Below are positions 1 to 8,432 of a stretch of 64,000 nucleotides of DNA, piece by piece. Source of the stretch: JBDTSW01 sp963758845 (GTDB lineage: Bacteria > Actinomycetota > Thermoleophilia > Solirubrobacterales > 70-9); the NCBI GenBank assembly GCA_963758845.1, contig CAVWWX010000002.1, positions 1,240,001-1,304,000 on the forward strand. The letters are read 5' to 3'. The first letter of the stretch is position 1, and every line of letters begins with the position of its first letter. Made by a program: the position numbers and the translations under genes. The notes below the pieces were generated by a model. That model saw only the letters and a program-made list of their open reading frames with translations. It was not told the DNA's origin and made no database searches.

Positions 1-275
1 TGGCCCGCAAGGACAAGATGGACCTCGCCGTGAACATCGCCATCGGCTCCGCCGCCCAGATCGCATTGTTCGTGGCGCCGATCCTGGTGCTGCTCTCGTT
101 CGTGATCGGCCCGAGCCCGATGGCGCTGGCGTTCAACGGCTTCGAGCTGGGCGGTGTCCTGATCGCGGTGCTCATCGCGGCCTACGCGACCCAGGAGGGT
201 GAGTCGAACTGGTTCGAGGGGATCCAGCTCCTCGCCGTGTACGCCGTCCTCGCGCTCGCGTTCCTGTACGCCTAG
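1..275 (+). CDS. Ca2+/H+ antiporter (CAX family), C-terminal part
   Basis: The gene enters from outside the window; the open frame runs in phase from base 3 to the TAG at 273-275. The visible 91 residues contain the last helices of a cation/proton exchanger. The run KMDLAVNIAIGSAAQIALFV is the c-2 (second alpha-repeat) signature of CAX/ChaA antiporters, and the tail carries the usual NWFEG segment before the final helix. The product exchanges cytoplasmic Ca2+ for protons at the inner membrane. The next gene is another calcium/cation exchanger only 17 bp downstream, so the two may form a cation-export operon. The N-terminal half is not visible. Confidence 0.85.
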   Translation, partial: ARKDKMDLAVNIAIGSAAQIALFVAPILVLLSFVIGPSPMALAFNGFELGGVLIAVLIAAYATQEGESNWFEGIQLLAVYAVLALAFLYA

Positions 276-292
276 GCGGGTAGAGGCAAGGC

Positions 293-1285
293 GTGGCGTA
301 CTTCCTGCTCGCGGTGAGCTTCGCCGTGATCCTCGCCGGGGCCCTGCTGTTCACCAACGCGGTGGAGTGGGCTGGCCACCGGCTGGAGCTGGGGGAGGGT
401 GCGACCGGCAGCCTGCTCGCCGCCGTCGGCACGGCGATGCCCGAGACGCTGATCCCGATCGTCGCGATCCTGGGCGGCGCCGAGGGCGCCGAGGATGTCG
501 CCGTCGGGGCCATCATCGGCGCGCCCTTCCTGTTGGCGACGATCGCGATGGCGCTCGTCGGGATCTCGGCGTTGATCTACAAAGGCCGGCGCGAGCAGGG
601 CACCGAGCTCAACGCCGACGCAGAAACCCTCGACCGCGACCTCGTGTTCTTCCTGATCTTCTTCGCGGCCGGGATCGCGATCGGGATCGTCGCTCCGGAT
701 GCCCTCCACCTGCCGCTGGCGGCGGTGTTCGTGATCGCTTATGGCGTCTACGCCCGGCGCACGATCCTCGGGGGCGGCGAGGTTCAAGAGGCCGAGACGA
801 TCGGCCCGCTCTACATGGACCGGACGCCCGGGGACGACCCGCCCACCCCGACGATCATCCTTCAGTTCGTCATCGGCCTGGGGGGGATCGTGGGCGGCGC
901 GCACCTGTTCGTCGATGAGCTCCTCACCGTCGCCGAGCAGGTCGGTATCGAGCCCCTCGTCCTCTCCCTGGTGCTGGCGCCGCTCGCGACCGAGCTGCCC
1001 GAGAAGGCGAACAGCTTCTTCTGGGTCCGCGAGGGGAAGGACAGCCTGGCCCTGGGGAACATCACCGGCGCGATGGTCTTCCAGTCCACGATCCCGATCG
1101 CGGTCGGCCTGCTGCTGACCGACTGGGAACTCGACAAGTTCGCCGTCGTCTCCGGTTGCCTGGGCCTGGCGGGCGGGGTGATCGCCTACTGGGCGCTCCG
1201 CAAGCGCAACCGGTTCGAGGCGTTGCCGGTCGCCATGTGGCTCGCCCTGTTCACGGCGTTCATCGTCTACGTCGCGGTCGCCTGA
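293..1285 (+). CDS. sodium/calcium exchanger family membrane protein
   Basis: 330-residue protein with about ten hydrophobic segments and two inverted alpha-repeats. The first carries GTAMPE at residues 46-51 and the second ATELPE at 232-237, matching the G-S/T-x-x-P-E cores that bind the cation in the CaCA superfamily. It is a cytoplasmic-membrane cation antiporter, probably Ca2+/Na+ or Ca2+/H+. The start is GTG at 293, preceded by a purine-rich AGAGGCAAGG. The last 19 bp overlap the convergent bcp gene. The specific ion cannot be told from sequence. Confidence 0.85.
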   Translation: MAYFLLAVSFAVILAGALLFTNAVEWAGHRLELGEGATGSLLAAVGTAMPETLIPIVAILGGAEGAEDVAVGAIIGAPFLLATIAMALVGISALIYKGRREQGTELNADAETLDRDLVFFLIFFAAGIAIGIVAPDALHLPLAAVFVIAYGVYARRTILGGGEVQEAETIGPLYMDRTPGDDPPTPTIILQFVIGLGGIVGGAHLFVDELLTVAEQVGIEPLVLSLVLAPLATELPEKANSFFWVREGKDSLALGNITGAMVFQSTIPIAVGLLLTDWELDKFAVVSGCLGLAGGVIAYWALRKRNRFEALPVAMWLALFTAFIVYVAVA

Positions 1286-1743
1286 AGCTCGGCCAGGGCC
1301 TCCAGCACGACGTCGTCGTGGGTCTTGGGCGAGACCTTGGGGAAGACCCGCGCGATCTTGCCGTCCGGGCCGACGATGAAGGTCGCGCGCGCGACGCCGA
1401 AGAAGCGCTTCCCGTACATCGACTTCTCGCCCCAGGTGCCGTAGGCCGTCGAGACGTCGTGGTCGGAGTCGGCGAGCAGGGTGAACTCGAGCGAGTGCTT
1501 GTCCGCGAAGTTCGAGACCCGCTTCACGGGGTCGGGCGAGATGCCGATGACCCGGGCCCCGGCCGCCGCGTAGTCGGCCGTGCGGTCGCGGACGCTGCAT
1601 GCCTGCTTCGTGCAGCCCGGGGTGTTCGCGCGGGGATAGAAGTAGAGGACGATCGTCGTGCCCGCGAGGTCCGAAAGCGTCACGTCTTCGCCGTGCTGGT
1701 CGGGCAGGGTGAAGTCCGGCGCGGTGTCGCCCGCTTCGAGCAT
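1267..1743 (-). CDS. bcp: thioredoxin-dependent peroxiredoxin, Bcp type
   Basis: 158 residues, the normal length of the BCP/PrxQ family. The peroxidatic cysteine is C44 in TPGCTKQAC and C49 is the resolving cysteine five residues later, the atypical 2-Cys arrangement. The protein reduces hydrogen peroxide and organic hydroperoxides in the cytoplasm with thioredoxin as electron donor. The family pattern GDxAPDFTLPD is present at the N terminus. The gene is convergent with the cation exchanger (overlap 19 bp) and lies 4 bp downstream of the cupin gene on the same strand, so those two are probably co-transcribed. Confidence 0.93.
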   Translation of the reverse strand: MLEAGDTAPDFTLPDQHGEDVTLSDLAGTTIVLYFYPRANTPGCTKQACSVRDRTADYAAAGARVIGISPDPVKRVSNFADKHSLEFTLLADSDHDVSTAYGTWGEKSMYGKRFFGVARATFIVGPDGKIARVFPKVSPKTHDDVVLEALAELQATAT

Positions 1744-1747
1744 CGGC

Positions 1748-2149
1748 TCAGTCCTCCGGCCAGAAGTCAGGCGTGGTCTCGAGCTCGGCCTCCATGTCGC
1801 CCGAGCGGGTCGAGCAGATCACCAGCTCGGCGTCGTCGGGACCGTCGTTGTGGACCGAGCGGAACACGTCGGCGCCGACCCGGACGGCCGTGCGTGGACC
1901 GACCTCGACGACGTCGTCGCCAAGCTTGAACGAGAGCTTGCCGGAGATCACGAAGTAGATCTCCTCCTGGTTTCGGTGCCGGTGGCCGTACGAGCCCTTG
2001 CCGCCGGTGCCGGCGGGCATCTCACGCCAGGTGAACGCGACCTGCTCGGCCTCGAGCGGGTCCGCGAAGAACCGCATCTCGCCGAACCCCGGGTACTGCG
2101 CCATGGCGTCAGGCGCCTCACCGGCGCGAACGATGCTGTATCCGCTCAT
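1748..2149 (-). CDS. single-domain cupin protein
   Basis: 133-residue cupin. The first cupin motif GHRHRNQEEIYFVISG holds the two histidines and glutamate that bind a metal in this fold; the second motif is weaker (a single VHN). The start at 2149 is chosen over an in-frame upstream ATG because it is preceded by CAGGAGGAGAC, a strong ribosome site that the longer form would bury. Cupins of this size are isomerases, dioxygenases or small-molecule sensors; the substrate is unknown. It is followed after 4 bp by bcp, which hints at a link to oxidative stress. Confidence 0.85.
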   Translation of the reverse strand: MSGYSIVRAGEAPDAMAQYPGFGEMRFFADPLEAEQVAFTWREMPAGTGGKGSYGHRHRNQEEIYFVISGKLSFKLGDDVVEVGPRTAVRVGADVFRSVHNDGPDDAELVICSTRSGDMEAELETTPDFWPED

Positions 2150-2177
2150 GTCTCCTCCTGTCCCCAAGCCGCTCGGA

Positions 2178-2522
2178 TCAGTCCTCGCGGCCGACCTCTT
2201 GGCCTTCCTCGCCCTCGTTTACCTCGGGATCGTCCAGCTCGAGCGCCGTCTCCGAGAGCGAGCCCTCCAGCCCCGGGTGGTAGTGGGTCTGGAACTGCTC
2301 GAGTGCCTGATCCCGCGCCTCCTCGTCGATCGGCACATCGTCCGTGATCCGAACCCACTCCGCGCCCTCGTAGGCCTCCATGTTGAAGACCTCCTGGTCG
2401 ATCGAGGCCGAGTCGTCCACGACCACGATGACCTCGGTCTGAGGGTTGAAGTAGGTGCCGGGGCGAACGAGCGCTTCCTCGATCTCCACTACCCGATCGC
2501 CGGTGTCGGAGTCTGGGGCCAT
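2178..2522 (-). CDS. conserved hypothetical acidic protein
   Basis: 114 residues, acidic, with no signal peptide, transmembrane segment or recognisable motif. The central part alternates beta-strand-like stretches (TEVIVVVDDS, EWVRITDD) with an acidic helical tail. Upstream of the ATG the minus strand reads TAGTCT followed by 8 nt, the leaderless promoter arrangement seen at many genes in this window. Third-position G/C is high throughout, which supports coding. I do not recognise the family. Confidence 0.6.
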   Translation of the reverse strand: MAPDSDTGDRVVEIEEALVRPGTYFNPQTEVIVVVDDSASIDQEVFNMEAYEGAEWVRITDDVPIDEEARDQALEQFQTHYHPGLEGSLSETALELDDPEVNEGEEGQEVGRED

Positions 2523-2558
2523 GTGGGCGCAGACTAACCCTCCGCGCCGGGCGGCGAA

Positions 2559-3026
2559 CTACTGACCAAGGCCCTCGAGGTCGCGCAGCTGCCGGCGGAC
2601 CTCGGCCTCCACGTCGAGCGGTTCCTCGCCCCGGCGCTCACGGCGCGCGTTGCGCGCGACAACGAGCTGGCGGACCTCCTCGACCAGCGCGGGATCGTCG
2701 ACCCCGGGCCCGGCGACCTCCTCGGCGCGGATCCGCTCCAGCTCTGCCTCGACGTCCAGCGGCTCCTCGCCTCGCGCGCGCTGGCGATAGGCCTTGGCCT
2801 CCAGGAGCTGGCGCAGCTCGGCGTCGCGGACCCGATCTGACTCGTCGGCGTCGGAGTCCTTGACCTTCTGGGGCAGGTCGTGCTCGAACTCCACGGAGAA
2901 CTGGCCCTTGCCGATCTGCCGGTACGCGGTGCCGCTGCCGAGCGCGAAGCTGAGGGCGGCGACCGGGATGGCGGCGAGCACGATCACCAGGATCGCCTCG
3001 CCGCTCGACAGCGCCAGTGACAGCAC
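2559..3026 (-). CDS. membrane-anchored protein with duplicated RGEEPLDVEAE motif
   Basis: 155 residues. Residues about 8-32 form one transmembrane helix; the rest is a charged, helical cytoplasmic or surface domain. The motif RGEEPLDVEAE occurs twice, about 55 residues apart, each time after an arginine-rich helix, so the tail is an internal duplication. The start is GTG at 3026; the minus strand has TACCCT seven bases before it, in leaderless position. Function unknown. The adjacent 2178-2522 gene is on the same strand and could be co-transcribed. Confidence 0.65.
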   Translation of the reverse strand: MLSLALSSGEAILVIVLAAIPVAALSFALGSGTAYRQIGKGQFSVEFEHDLPQKVKDSDADESDRVRDAELRQLLEAKAYRQRARGEEPLDVEAELERIRAEEVAGPGVDDPALVEEVRQLVVARNARRERRGEEPLDVEAEVRRQLRDLEGLGQ

Positions 3027-3128
3027 CCGGGGGAGGGTAGACGCCCCCGGCCCGGGCTCGCTGGGGATCGAGCGGGCGGCCGAACCTCACCCGCTCGGGG
3101 TGGCCTTGCGCTACGCTTCCGCGGCGAT

Positions 3129-3146
3129 TGACTGACCGGTCAATCA
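3129..3146. promoter_or_regulatory. palindromic operator, TetR-type, upstream of acyl-CoA dehydrogenase
   Basis: The 18-bp sequence TGACTGACCGGTCAATCA is an inverted repeat around CC|GG (8 of 9 pairs match; the TGACCGGTCA core is perfect). It lies about 70 bp before the acyl-CoA dehydrogenase start. Operators built on TGACCGGTCA are typical of TetR-family regulators of fatty-acid catabolism in actinobacteria. No TetR gene lies next to it. The regulator is inferred. Confidence 0.6.
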
Positions 3147-3213
3147 GCCAGTTACACGGCGGCCCATGGACAATCGCCGGCCGCCCCGAAACCGTCAAAG
3201 GAGCACTCCAACA

Positions 3214-4440
3214 GTGGTTGACTTCACGCTTACCGACGAGCAGAAGGACCTCCGCGAGCTCGCGCACAACTTCGCCGAGAAGGAGATCCGGCCCGTCGCC
3301 TGGGACTACGACAAGGACGGCACCTGGCCGCAGGAGATCATCGAGAAGGCCTGGGAGGTCGGCCTGATGAACACCCACGTCCCCGAGGAGTACGGCGGGC
3401 CTGGGCTGGATTTCCTCTCCGGCTGCCTGATCGAGGAGGAGTTCGGTTGGGGCTGCTCGGGCATCGGCACCTCGCTGGCCGCGAACGGCCTGGCCATGAC
3501 CCCGGTCGGGCTGGGCGCCTCCGACGAGGTCAAGAAGGAGTTCCTGGGCATGCTCGCCGAGGAGCCCAAGCTGGCCTCGTTCTGCCTCACCGAGCCGGAC
3601 GCCGGCTCCGACGTGTCAGGCATGAAGACCACGGCCACGAGGCAGGGCGACAAATACGTCATCAACGGCTCCAAGTGCTTCATCACCAACGGCAGCCATG
3701 CCGACTGGTACACGGTCTATGCCAAGACCGACAAGGAGGCCGGCCACCGTGGCATCTCCGCCTTCGTCGTCCCTCGTGACGACACCGTCACGATCGACAA
3801 GAAGGAGGACAAGCTCGGCCAACGCGCGTCGAACACGGCGACCGTCGTCTTCAACGAGACCGAGATCCCAGCCGACTACCTGCTGGGCGAGGAGAACAAG
3901 GGCTTCAAGCTCGCGATGATGACCCTCGACCGGACCCGCCCCGGCGTCGCCGCGATGGCGGTCGGCATCGGTCGCGCGGCGTTCGAGTTCGCGGCGCAGT
4001 ACTCCAAGGAGCGCGTCCAGTTCGGCGTCCCGATCGCGATGCACCAGGCCGTCTCGTTCATGATCGCCGACATGGCGACCAAGGTCGAGGCGGGCCGACT
4101 GCTCACGTGGGCCTCGGCAGCGCAGCTCGACAACGGCCGGCGCAACACCCTCGCGTGCTCGCACGCGAAGCGCTTCGCCGCGGACTCCGCGATGGAGATC
4201 ACCGTCGATGCCGTCCAGGTCTACGGCGGGTACGGCTTCATCAAGGACTACCCGGTCGAGAAGCTGATGCGCGACGCGAAGATCATGCAGCTCTACGAGG
4301 GCACCTCCCAGATCCAGCGCCTCGTGATCGCCAAGGAGGTCCTGATGGGCCGCGACGTCAACGAGCCCATCCCCGAGGCCGTCGCGACCCAGAACGCCGC
4401 CGCCGAGAAGGAGTCCGAGACGGCCTCGGCCGCCGTTTAG
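3214..4440 (+). CDS. acyl-CoA dehydrogenase
   Basis: 408-residue FAD enzyme that forms the alpha-beta double bond in acyl-CoA, the first step of beta-oxidation. N-terminal helical, middle beta and C-terminal helical domains are all present. Visible landmarks are FCLTEPDAGSD (FAD/substrate contact), the VYGGYGF segment, and the catalytic base E362 in LYEGTSQIQR, in the position used by short- and medium-chain enzymes. The GTG start at 3214 (VVDFTL) is preferred over an ATG at 3166 because AAAGGAG lies just upstream and the earlier residues are unlike the family. A palindromic operator at 3129-3146 suggests repression relieved by acyl-CoA. Confidence 0.93.
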   Translation: MVDFTLTDEQKDLRELAHNFAEKEIRPVAWDYDKDGTWPQEIIEKAWEVGLMNTHVPEEYGGPGLDFLSGCLIEEEFGWGCSGIGTSLAANGLAMTPVGLGASDEVKKEFLGMLAEEPKLASFCLTEPDAGSDVSGMKTTATRQGDKYVINGSKCFITNGSHADWYTVYAKTDKEAGHRGISAFVVPRDDTVTIDKKEDKLGQRASNTATVVFNETEIPADYLLGEENKGFKLAMMTLDRTRPGVAAMAVGIGRAAFEFAAQYSKERVQFGVPIAMHQAVSFMIADMATKVEAGRLLTWASAAQLDNGRRNTLACSHAKRFAADSAMEITVDAVQVYGGYGFIKDYPVEKLMRDAKIMQLYEGTSQIQRLVIAKEVLMGRDVNEPIPEAVATQNAAAEKESETASAAV

Positions 4441-4461
4441 GGGGCGCGACGGCGGCAGCGG

Positions 4462-5007
4462 CTATGTGACCGGGCAGCCGTCCTTGTAGATGTGGATTCG
4501 CTGGACCTTTCGGTCAGTGGAGGGGGTCGAACCGGCGCTGAACGCTGTGGTGACCTGATGTCGTCGGACCACGAGCTCTCCGCCGAGGACCTTCTTCGCC
4601 GCCCTGAGGCTTGAGCCCAGGCCGACTCCCTCCTGTGTCTCCCACTTCTTCAGCCCCGTGATCGCGAGTGGGGCGCCGGCCTGAAACGGGACCCCGGCCT
4701 GGATCGACATGCCGCAGACCTTGCTGTTCTCGAGCTGCAGCACGCCGCCCTCGGGCGGCAGGGTGGGGGTCCCGAAAGCGTGCCAGGCACACGTGTCCTG
4801 GCCGGTCGTATCCTCGTGGGCGCAGTTTCCCGTGCCCCACTTCGTGAACGCCGTCGCCTGAGTGGTCCCGAACTTGATCGGGCCGATCGACTTGAACGGC
4901 ACGATCTTGGCGCGGTTGGGCTCGGGCAAGGCCGCCGACGCCGCCGCCGGAACCGCGGCAACGACCATCACAACGGCTGCCGATACGAGACACCGTGCTC
5001 GAATCAT
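4462..5007 (-). CDS. exported hypothetical protein
   Basis: 181 residues with a clear signal peptide (basic MIRAR, hydrophobic core, AAASA cleavage region near residue 25). The mature part begins PEPNRAKIVPF and contains four cysteines, compatible with two disulphide bonds outside the membrane. Phrases such as IGPIKFGTT resemble small secreted actinobacterial domains of unknown function. It starts one base after the stop of the 5009-5251 gene on the same strand, so the two are an operon. Function not recognised. Confidence 0.65.
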   Translation of the reverse strand: MIRARCLVSAAVVMVVAAVPAAASAALPEPNRAKIVPFKSIGPIKFGTTQATAFTKWGTGNCAHEDTTGQDTCAWHAFGTPTLPPEGGVLQLENSKVCGMSIQAGVPFQAGAPLAITGLKKWETQEGVGLGSSLRAAKKVLGGELVVRRHQVTTAFSAGSTPSTDRKVQRIHIYKDGCPVT

Positions 5008-5008
5008 C

Positions 5009-5251
5009 TCAGGCCTTGCGGTTCGGGCTGACCGCGATCATCGCCCCGATGACCGTCATCACGATGCCGGCCAGCACCACCCACATCGCCCAGCCGTCGA
5101 GCGCCTCGATCGCCGCGTAGACCAGCACTCCGGCGATGAGGCAGGCGATGGCAAGGAAGATCGCCACCGACCGCGGAGATCGGACGCGCGTGCCCGTCGT
5201 CCGGTCGCGAAGATCCGGACGCTCGAACTGCATCCGCTGGTTCTCGGTCAT
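5009..5251 (-). CDS. small two-helix membrane protein
   Basis: 80 residues: a hydrophilic, arginine-rich N-terminal third followed by two transmembrane helices separated by a short turn, ending SPNRKA. The start at 5251 (MTENQ) is chosen over an ATG at 5311 because the upstream residues look non-coding. It is followed by the exported protein gene with one base between, indicating co-transcription. Similar two-helix proteins are common and functionally unassigned in actinobacteria. Confidence 0.6.
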   Translation of the reverse strand: MTENQRMQFERPDLRDRTTGTRVRSPRSVAIFLAIACLIAGVLVYAAIEALDGWAMWVVLAGIVMTVIGAMIAVSPNRKA

Positions 5252-5365
5252 GTTGGACAAGCAGGGCTCCCCTGATCGACGGCAGAGCGACCCTACGCTG
5301 CTGCGACGCACCCGTCAATGACCCCCGTCACACCCGGGCGGGCGGGTGCCGCCCCCTCGCCCTCC

Positions 5366-5371
5366 TATAGT
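5366..5371 (+). promoter_or_regulatory. -10 box TATAGT for a leaderless padR transcript
   Basis: TATAGT ends six bases before the ATG at 5378, which places the transcription start at or next to the start codon. No Shine-Dalgarno sequence precedes the ATG. Confidence 0.6.
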
Positions 5372-5377
5372 CGCCCC

Positions 5378-5878
5378 ATGGCCGAGCGCGCCAAGGCGCA
5401 GAGACGGGGCTCGGGCCCCTCATCAAGGGCCGCCTCGGATCCGGTCACCCGGGCCGCGCGCACCGCGCGCGAGCGCGCGGCGACCGAGAAGGCGGGGGAG
5501 AGGCCCGCCAAGCGTGGCGGGCGGGCGATGGACGTCTTCGGCGGCGAGATCCGTCGCCGCGACGTGGTCCCGCTCCTGGTGCTCCACCTGATGGCCCGCG
5601 AGCCCGCCTACGGCAACCGGCTGATCGAGGAGATCGGCCGGATCACCGAGGGCGCGATCTCGGCGAACCCGAACACGATCTACCCCTTGCTTCGCGACCT
5701 CGAGTCGCGCGGGCTGATCGAGGGCGCCTGGGAGCACCCTGACCGCCGCACCCGCCGCTACTACTCGCTCACCGACGGCGGCCGCGCCGAGTACGACCGG
5801 CTGCGCGAGGAGGTCGAGCCGTTTCTCGACTCGGTGATCCGCTCGGTCTCGCTCATCAAGGGCGAGATTTACGGATGA
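5378..5878 (+). CDS. PadR-family transcriptional regulator
   Basis: 166 residues. The first 50 are basic and low-complexity (alanine, arginine, glycine); from about residue 51 a PadR winged-helix domain follows, with VVPLLVLHLMAREPAYG and the RRYYSLTDGG wing typical of the family. The C-terminal helix would form the dimer. PadR proteins are usually repressors, often of a neighbouring gene; the next gene starts inside its stop codon (ATGA), so an autoregulated two-gene operon is likely. A shorter start at 5528 would give only the HTH domain. Confidence 0.85.
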   Translation: MAERAKAQRRGSGPSSRAASDPVTRAARTARERAATEKAGERPAKRGGRAMDVFGGEIRRRDVVPLLVLHLMAREPAYGNRLIEEIGRITEGAISANPNTIYPLLRDLESRGLIEGAWEHPDRRTRRYYSLTDGGRAEYDRLREEVEPFLDSVIRSVSLIKGEIYG

Positions 5879-6330
5879 CGGAGGTCGGCGAGTCGGTCGC
5901 GATCTCAGCGTCCCTGGCCGAGACCTGGGACTACCACTTCGACCCGCGCTGGTGGGGGACGTGGTCGGACGGCTTCGCCGCCGTGATCGCTTCCGAGGGC
6001 TACCCGGAGAAGGGGGGTACCCTGCGCTGGCGCTCGACGCCCGCGGGCCGCGGGGAGGTCAGCGAGACCGTCGCCGAGCACCACCCTCGCCGCCTGCACC
6101 GGATCGCCTTCACCGATCCCCAGAGCGACGGCGAGCTGACCACCACCTTCGAGGTGCGCGGCGACGGCACGGTGGTCCAGCAGACCCTCCGCTACGAGCT
6201 GCGCAGCGGCGGCCCGTTCGCCTGGGCGACCGACAAGCTGTTCATCCGCTCGCAGCAGCGCGGCTCGATGCGTCGCTCCCTGCTTCGCCTCAAGCACGAG
6301 ATCGAAGAGGCGGCGCACTTCGCCGAGTAG
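5875..6330 (+). CDS. SRPBCC (START-like) domain protein
   Basis: 151 residues with the SRPBCC order: an N-terminal strand VAISASLAETWDY, a tryptophan-rich segment WWGTWSDGF, a central sheet, and a long C-terminal helix. The fold binds hydrophobic ligands in a deep cavity. It overlaps the padR gene by 4 bp (ATGA), so it is translated with the repressor and may sense or handle its ligand. The ligand is unknown. Confidence 0.8.
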   Translation: MTEVGESVAISASLAETWDYHFDPRWWGTWSDGFAAVIASEGYPEKGGTLRWRSTPAGRGEVSETVAEHHPRRLHRIAFTDPQSDGELTTTFEVRGDGTVVQQTLRYELRSGGPFAWATDKLFIRSQQRGSMRRSLLRLKHEIEEAAHFAE

Positions 6331-6358
6331 GTACCGTTCCGCTCCGCCAGTACCACCT

Positions 6359-6403
6359 GCGGCGGCTTCGCCGCTTAGACGCAAGTTTCGGGGCGGAAGC
6401 CCC
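6359..6403 (+). terminator. two GC-rich hairpins between the padR operon and the hydroxyacyl-CoA gene
   Basis: GCGGC (6359-6363) pairs with GCCGC (6370-6374), and GGGGC (6390-6394) pairs with GCCCC (6399-6403) around a GGAA tetraloop. There is no U-tract. They may end the upstream operon or fold in the leader of the next gene. Confidence 0.4.
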
Positions 6404-6431
6404 TCAAGGAAAACCCCCTGATCGGAGGCAC

Positions 6432-8432
6432 ATGTTCGTTTCGAAGGCCGCCGTCGTCGGCGCCGGCACGATGGGTGGCGAGATCGCTCAGGCGATCGCC
6501 GTCGCCGACATCCCCGTCGTGCTGAAGGACGTAAAGCAGGAGTTCGTCGACCACGGGCTCGACAAGGCCCGCGAGGTCACCAAGGCCCAGCTGGACAAAC
6601 TCGTCTCGAAGGAGAAGCTGACCCAGGAGCAGGCCGACGAGCGCCTCGACGAGGTGATGGGTCGCATCACCGGCACCCTCGACTACACGGGGTTCGGCGA
6701 CGTCGACTTCGTGATCGAGGCCGCCCCGGAGAAGATGGAGATCAAGCAGGCCATCTTCCGCGAGCTCGATGCCGTCACGCCGGGCCACGCGATCCTCGCG
6801 TCCAACACCTCCTCGCTCTCGATCACCGAGATCGCCGACGCAACGCTGCGGCCCGACAAGGTGGTGGGCTTCCACTTCTTCTGGCCCGCCTCGGTGATGC
6901 CGTTGCTGGAGATCGTCGCCGGCGAGGAGACGGACCCGGAGACCCTCGTCAGCGCCTCGAACTTCGCACAGTCGATCCGCAAGCAGCCGATCACGTGCTC
7001 GGAGGTGCCCGGCTTCGTCGTCAACCGGATCCTGATGTCGGCGGTGGGCGAGATCTGGCGGGCGCAGGACGAGCAGGGTCTCTCGATCAAGGCGATCGAC
7101 GAGGCCCTGGTGGCCGCGAACGTCGTTCCGATGGGCCCCTTCTTCCTTGCCGACATGTCAGGGCTCGACACCGGCCTGCACGTGGCCGAGGACCTGCGCG
7201 AGGCCTACGGCGACAGCTTCTACGTCCACAAGGGCATGAAGGAGCTCGTCGAACAGGGCAAGCTCGGCGCGAAGTCCGGCGGCGAGGGCTTCTACAAGGA
7301 CGGCGAGGCGCAGCTCGCGGGGGACGGCGAGCCCGATGGAGAGGCGCTCGCCGACCTGCTGAAGCTGAAGGCGCTCGTCGAGGCGTGCTCGCTGCTGGAG
7401 GAGAGGGTCTCGACCGTGAGGGAGATCGACCTCGGGCTGATGGCGGGCGCCGGCATGGATCCGCGCCGGGGGATTTTCCCGCCGTTCATGGGCGCCGACC
7501 TGGAGGGGCTGGACGTCGTGCTCGAGAAGCTCGAAAAGGCGGCGGAGGCCCACGGCGAGCGCTTCGAGGCGCCTACCGTGCTGAAGCGCCTGGTCGCCCA
7601 GGGCCGCCTAGGCCAGAAGGCCGGGCAGGGCTTCTACGCGTACCCCCAGCCGGACGCGGGCGATCAGGCCGACACGGTGAAGCTCGAGACCCGCGGCGAC
7701 GTAGCGATCGCTTGGCTTACCAACCTGCCGATGAACGCCATCTCGCCGCAGGTCATCCAGGACCTCGGGACCGTCTGGGCCCGGGTCAAGGACGACGACG
7801 AGGTCGGGGCGCTGGTGATCGCATCGTCGGTGCCGGTCGTGTTCTCGGCGGGCGCCGACATCAAGGCGTTCACGCAGATGGACCGCGAGGGCGGGGCGGT
7901 GTTGATCGACGAGGGCCACGCCCTGCTGCGCGAGCTGGGCTCGAACCGCGTCTCGACAGTCGCTGCCGTGAACGCCCTGGCGTTCGGCGGCGGCTGCGAG
8001 CTCGCGATGGCGTGCGACTTCAGGATCGCCGCCGAGTCGGCCGTGTTCGGTCAGCCCGAGGTGAAGCTGGGGATCATCCCCGGCTTCGGAGGCACCCAAC
8101 GGCTGCCGCGCCTGGTTGGGCCCGCGATGGCGCTCGAGATGAACCTGATCGGCGACTCGATCTCGGCTGACGACGCGTTCGAACACGGGCTGGCCAACCG
8201 CGTCGTGCCCGACCACGAGCTGTTCGACACGGCGCTCTCGTGGGCCCGCAGGCTGGCGGGCCAGGCGCCTCTGGCTGTCGAGGAGATCAAGCGTGTCTCG
8301 CACAACGGCGACCTGGACGACGGCATCGAGGCCGAGAAGGAGGCCTTCGCCAAGGCGTTCCTGAGCGAGGACGCCAAGGAGGGCATCTCGGCCTTCCTGG
8401 GCAAGCGGATGGCGAAGTGGCAGGGCAAGTAG
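6432..8432 (+). CDS. fused 3-hydroxyacyl-CoA dehydrogenase / enoyl-CoA hydratase
   Basis: 666 residues carrying two beta-oxidation steps. Residues 1-190 are the NAD-binding domain with GAGTMG at 10-15 and the catalytic histidine H148 in GFHFFWPA; about 190-400 are two copies of the dehydrogenase C-terminal domain; from about 415 an enoyl-CoA hydratase follows, with SAGADIKAF, E523 in FGGGCELA and E543 in GQPEVKLG, the two catalytic glutamates spaced by 20 as usual. The domain order is the reverse of E. coli FadB, where hydratase comes first. The ATG at 6432 follows CGGAGG at good distance. It lies with an acyl-CoA dehydrogenase and sirtuin in a fatty-acid region. Confidence 0.93.
   Translation: MFVSKAAVVGAGTMGGEIAQAIAVADIPVVLKDVKQEFVDHGLDKAREVTKAQLDKLVSKEKLTQEQADERLDEVMGRITGTLDYTGFGDVDFVIEAAPEKMEIKQAIFRELDAVTPGHAILASNTSSLSITEIADATLRPDKVVGFHFFWPASVMPLLEIVAGEETDPETLVSASNFAQSIRKQPITCSEVPGFVVNRILMSAVGEIWRAQDEQGLSIKAIDEALVAANVVPMGPFFLADMSGLDTGLHVAEDLREAYGDSFYVHKGMKELVEQGKLGAKSGGEGFYKDGEAQLAGDGEPDGEALADLLKLKALVEACSLLEERVSTVREIDLGLMAGAGMDPRRGIFPPFMGADLEGLDVVLEKLEKAAEAHGERFEAPTVLKRLVAQGRLGQKAGQGFYAYPQPDAGDQADTVKLETRGDVAIAWLTNLPMNAISPQVIQDLGTVWARVKDDDEVGALVIASSVPVVFSAGADIKAFTQMDREGGAVLIDEGHALLRELGSNRVSTVAAVNALAFGGGCELAMACDFRIAAESAVFGQPEVKLGIIPGFGGTQRLPRLVGPAMALEMNLIGDSISADDAFEHGLANRVVPDHELFDTALSWARRLAGQAPLAVEEIKRVSHNGDLDDGIEAEKEAFAKAFLSEDAKEGISAFLGKRMAKWQGK

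Noticed and set aside
5952..6431. N-terminal extension of the hydroxyacyl-CoA dehydrogenase frame
   Set aside because: This part lies in another frame over the SRPBCC gene and two hairpins; the real start at 6432 has a ribosome site and matches the family N terminus.
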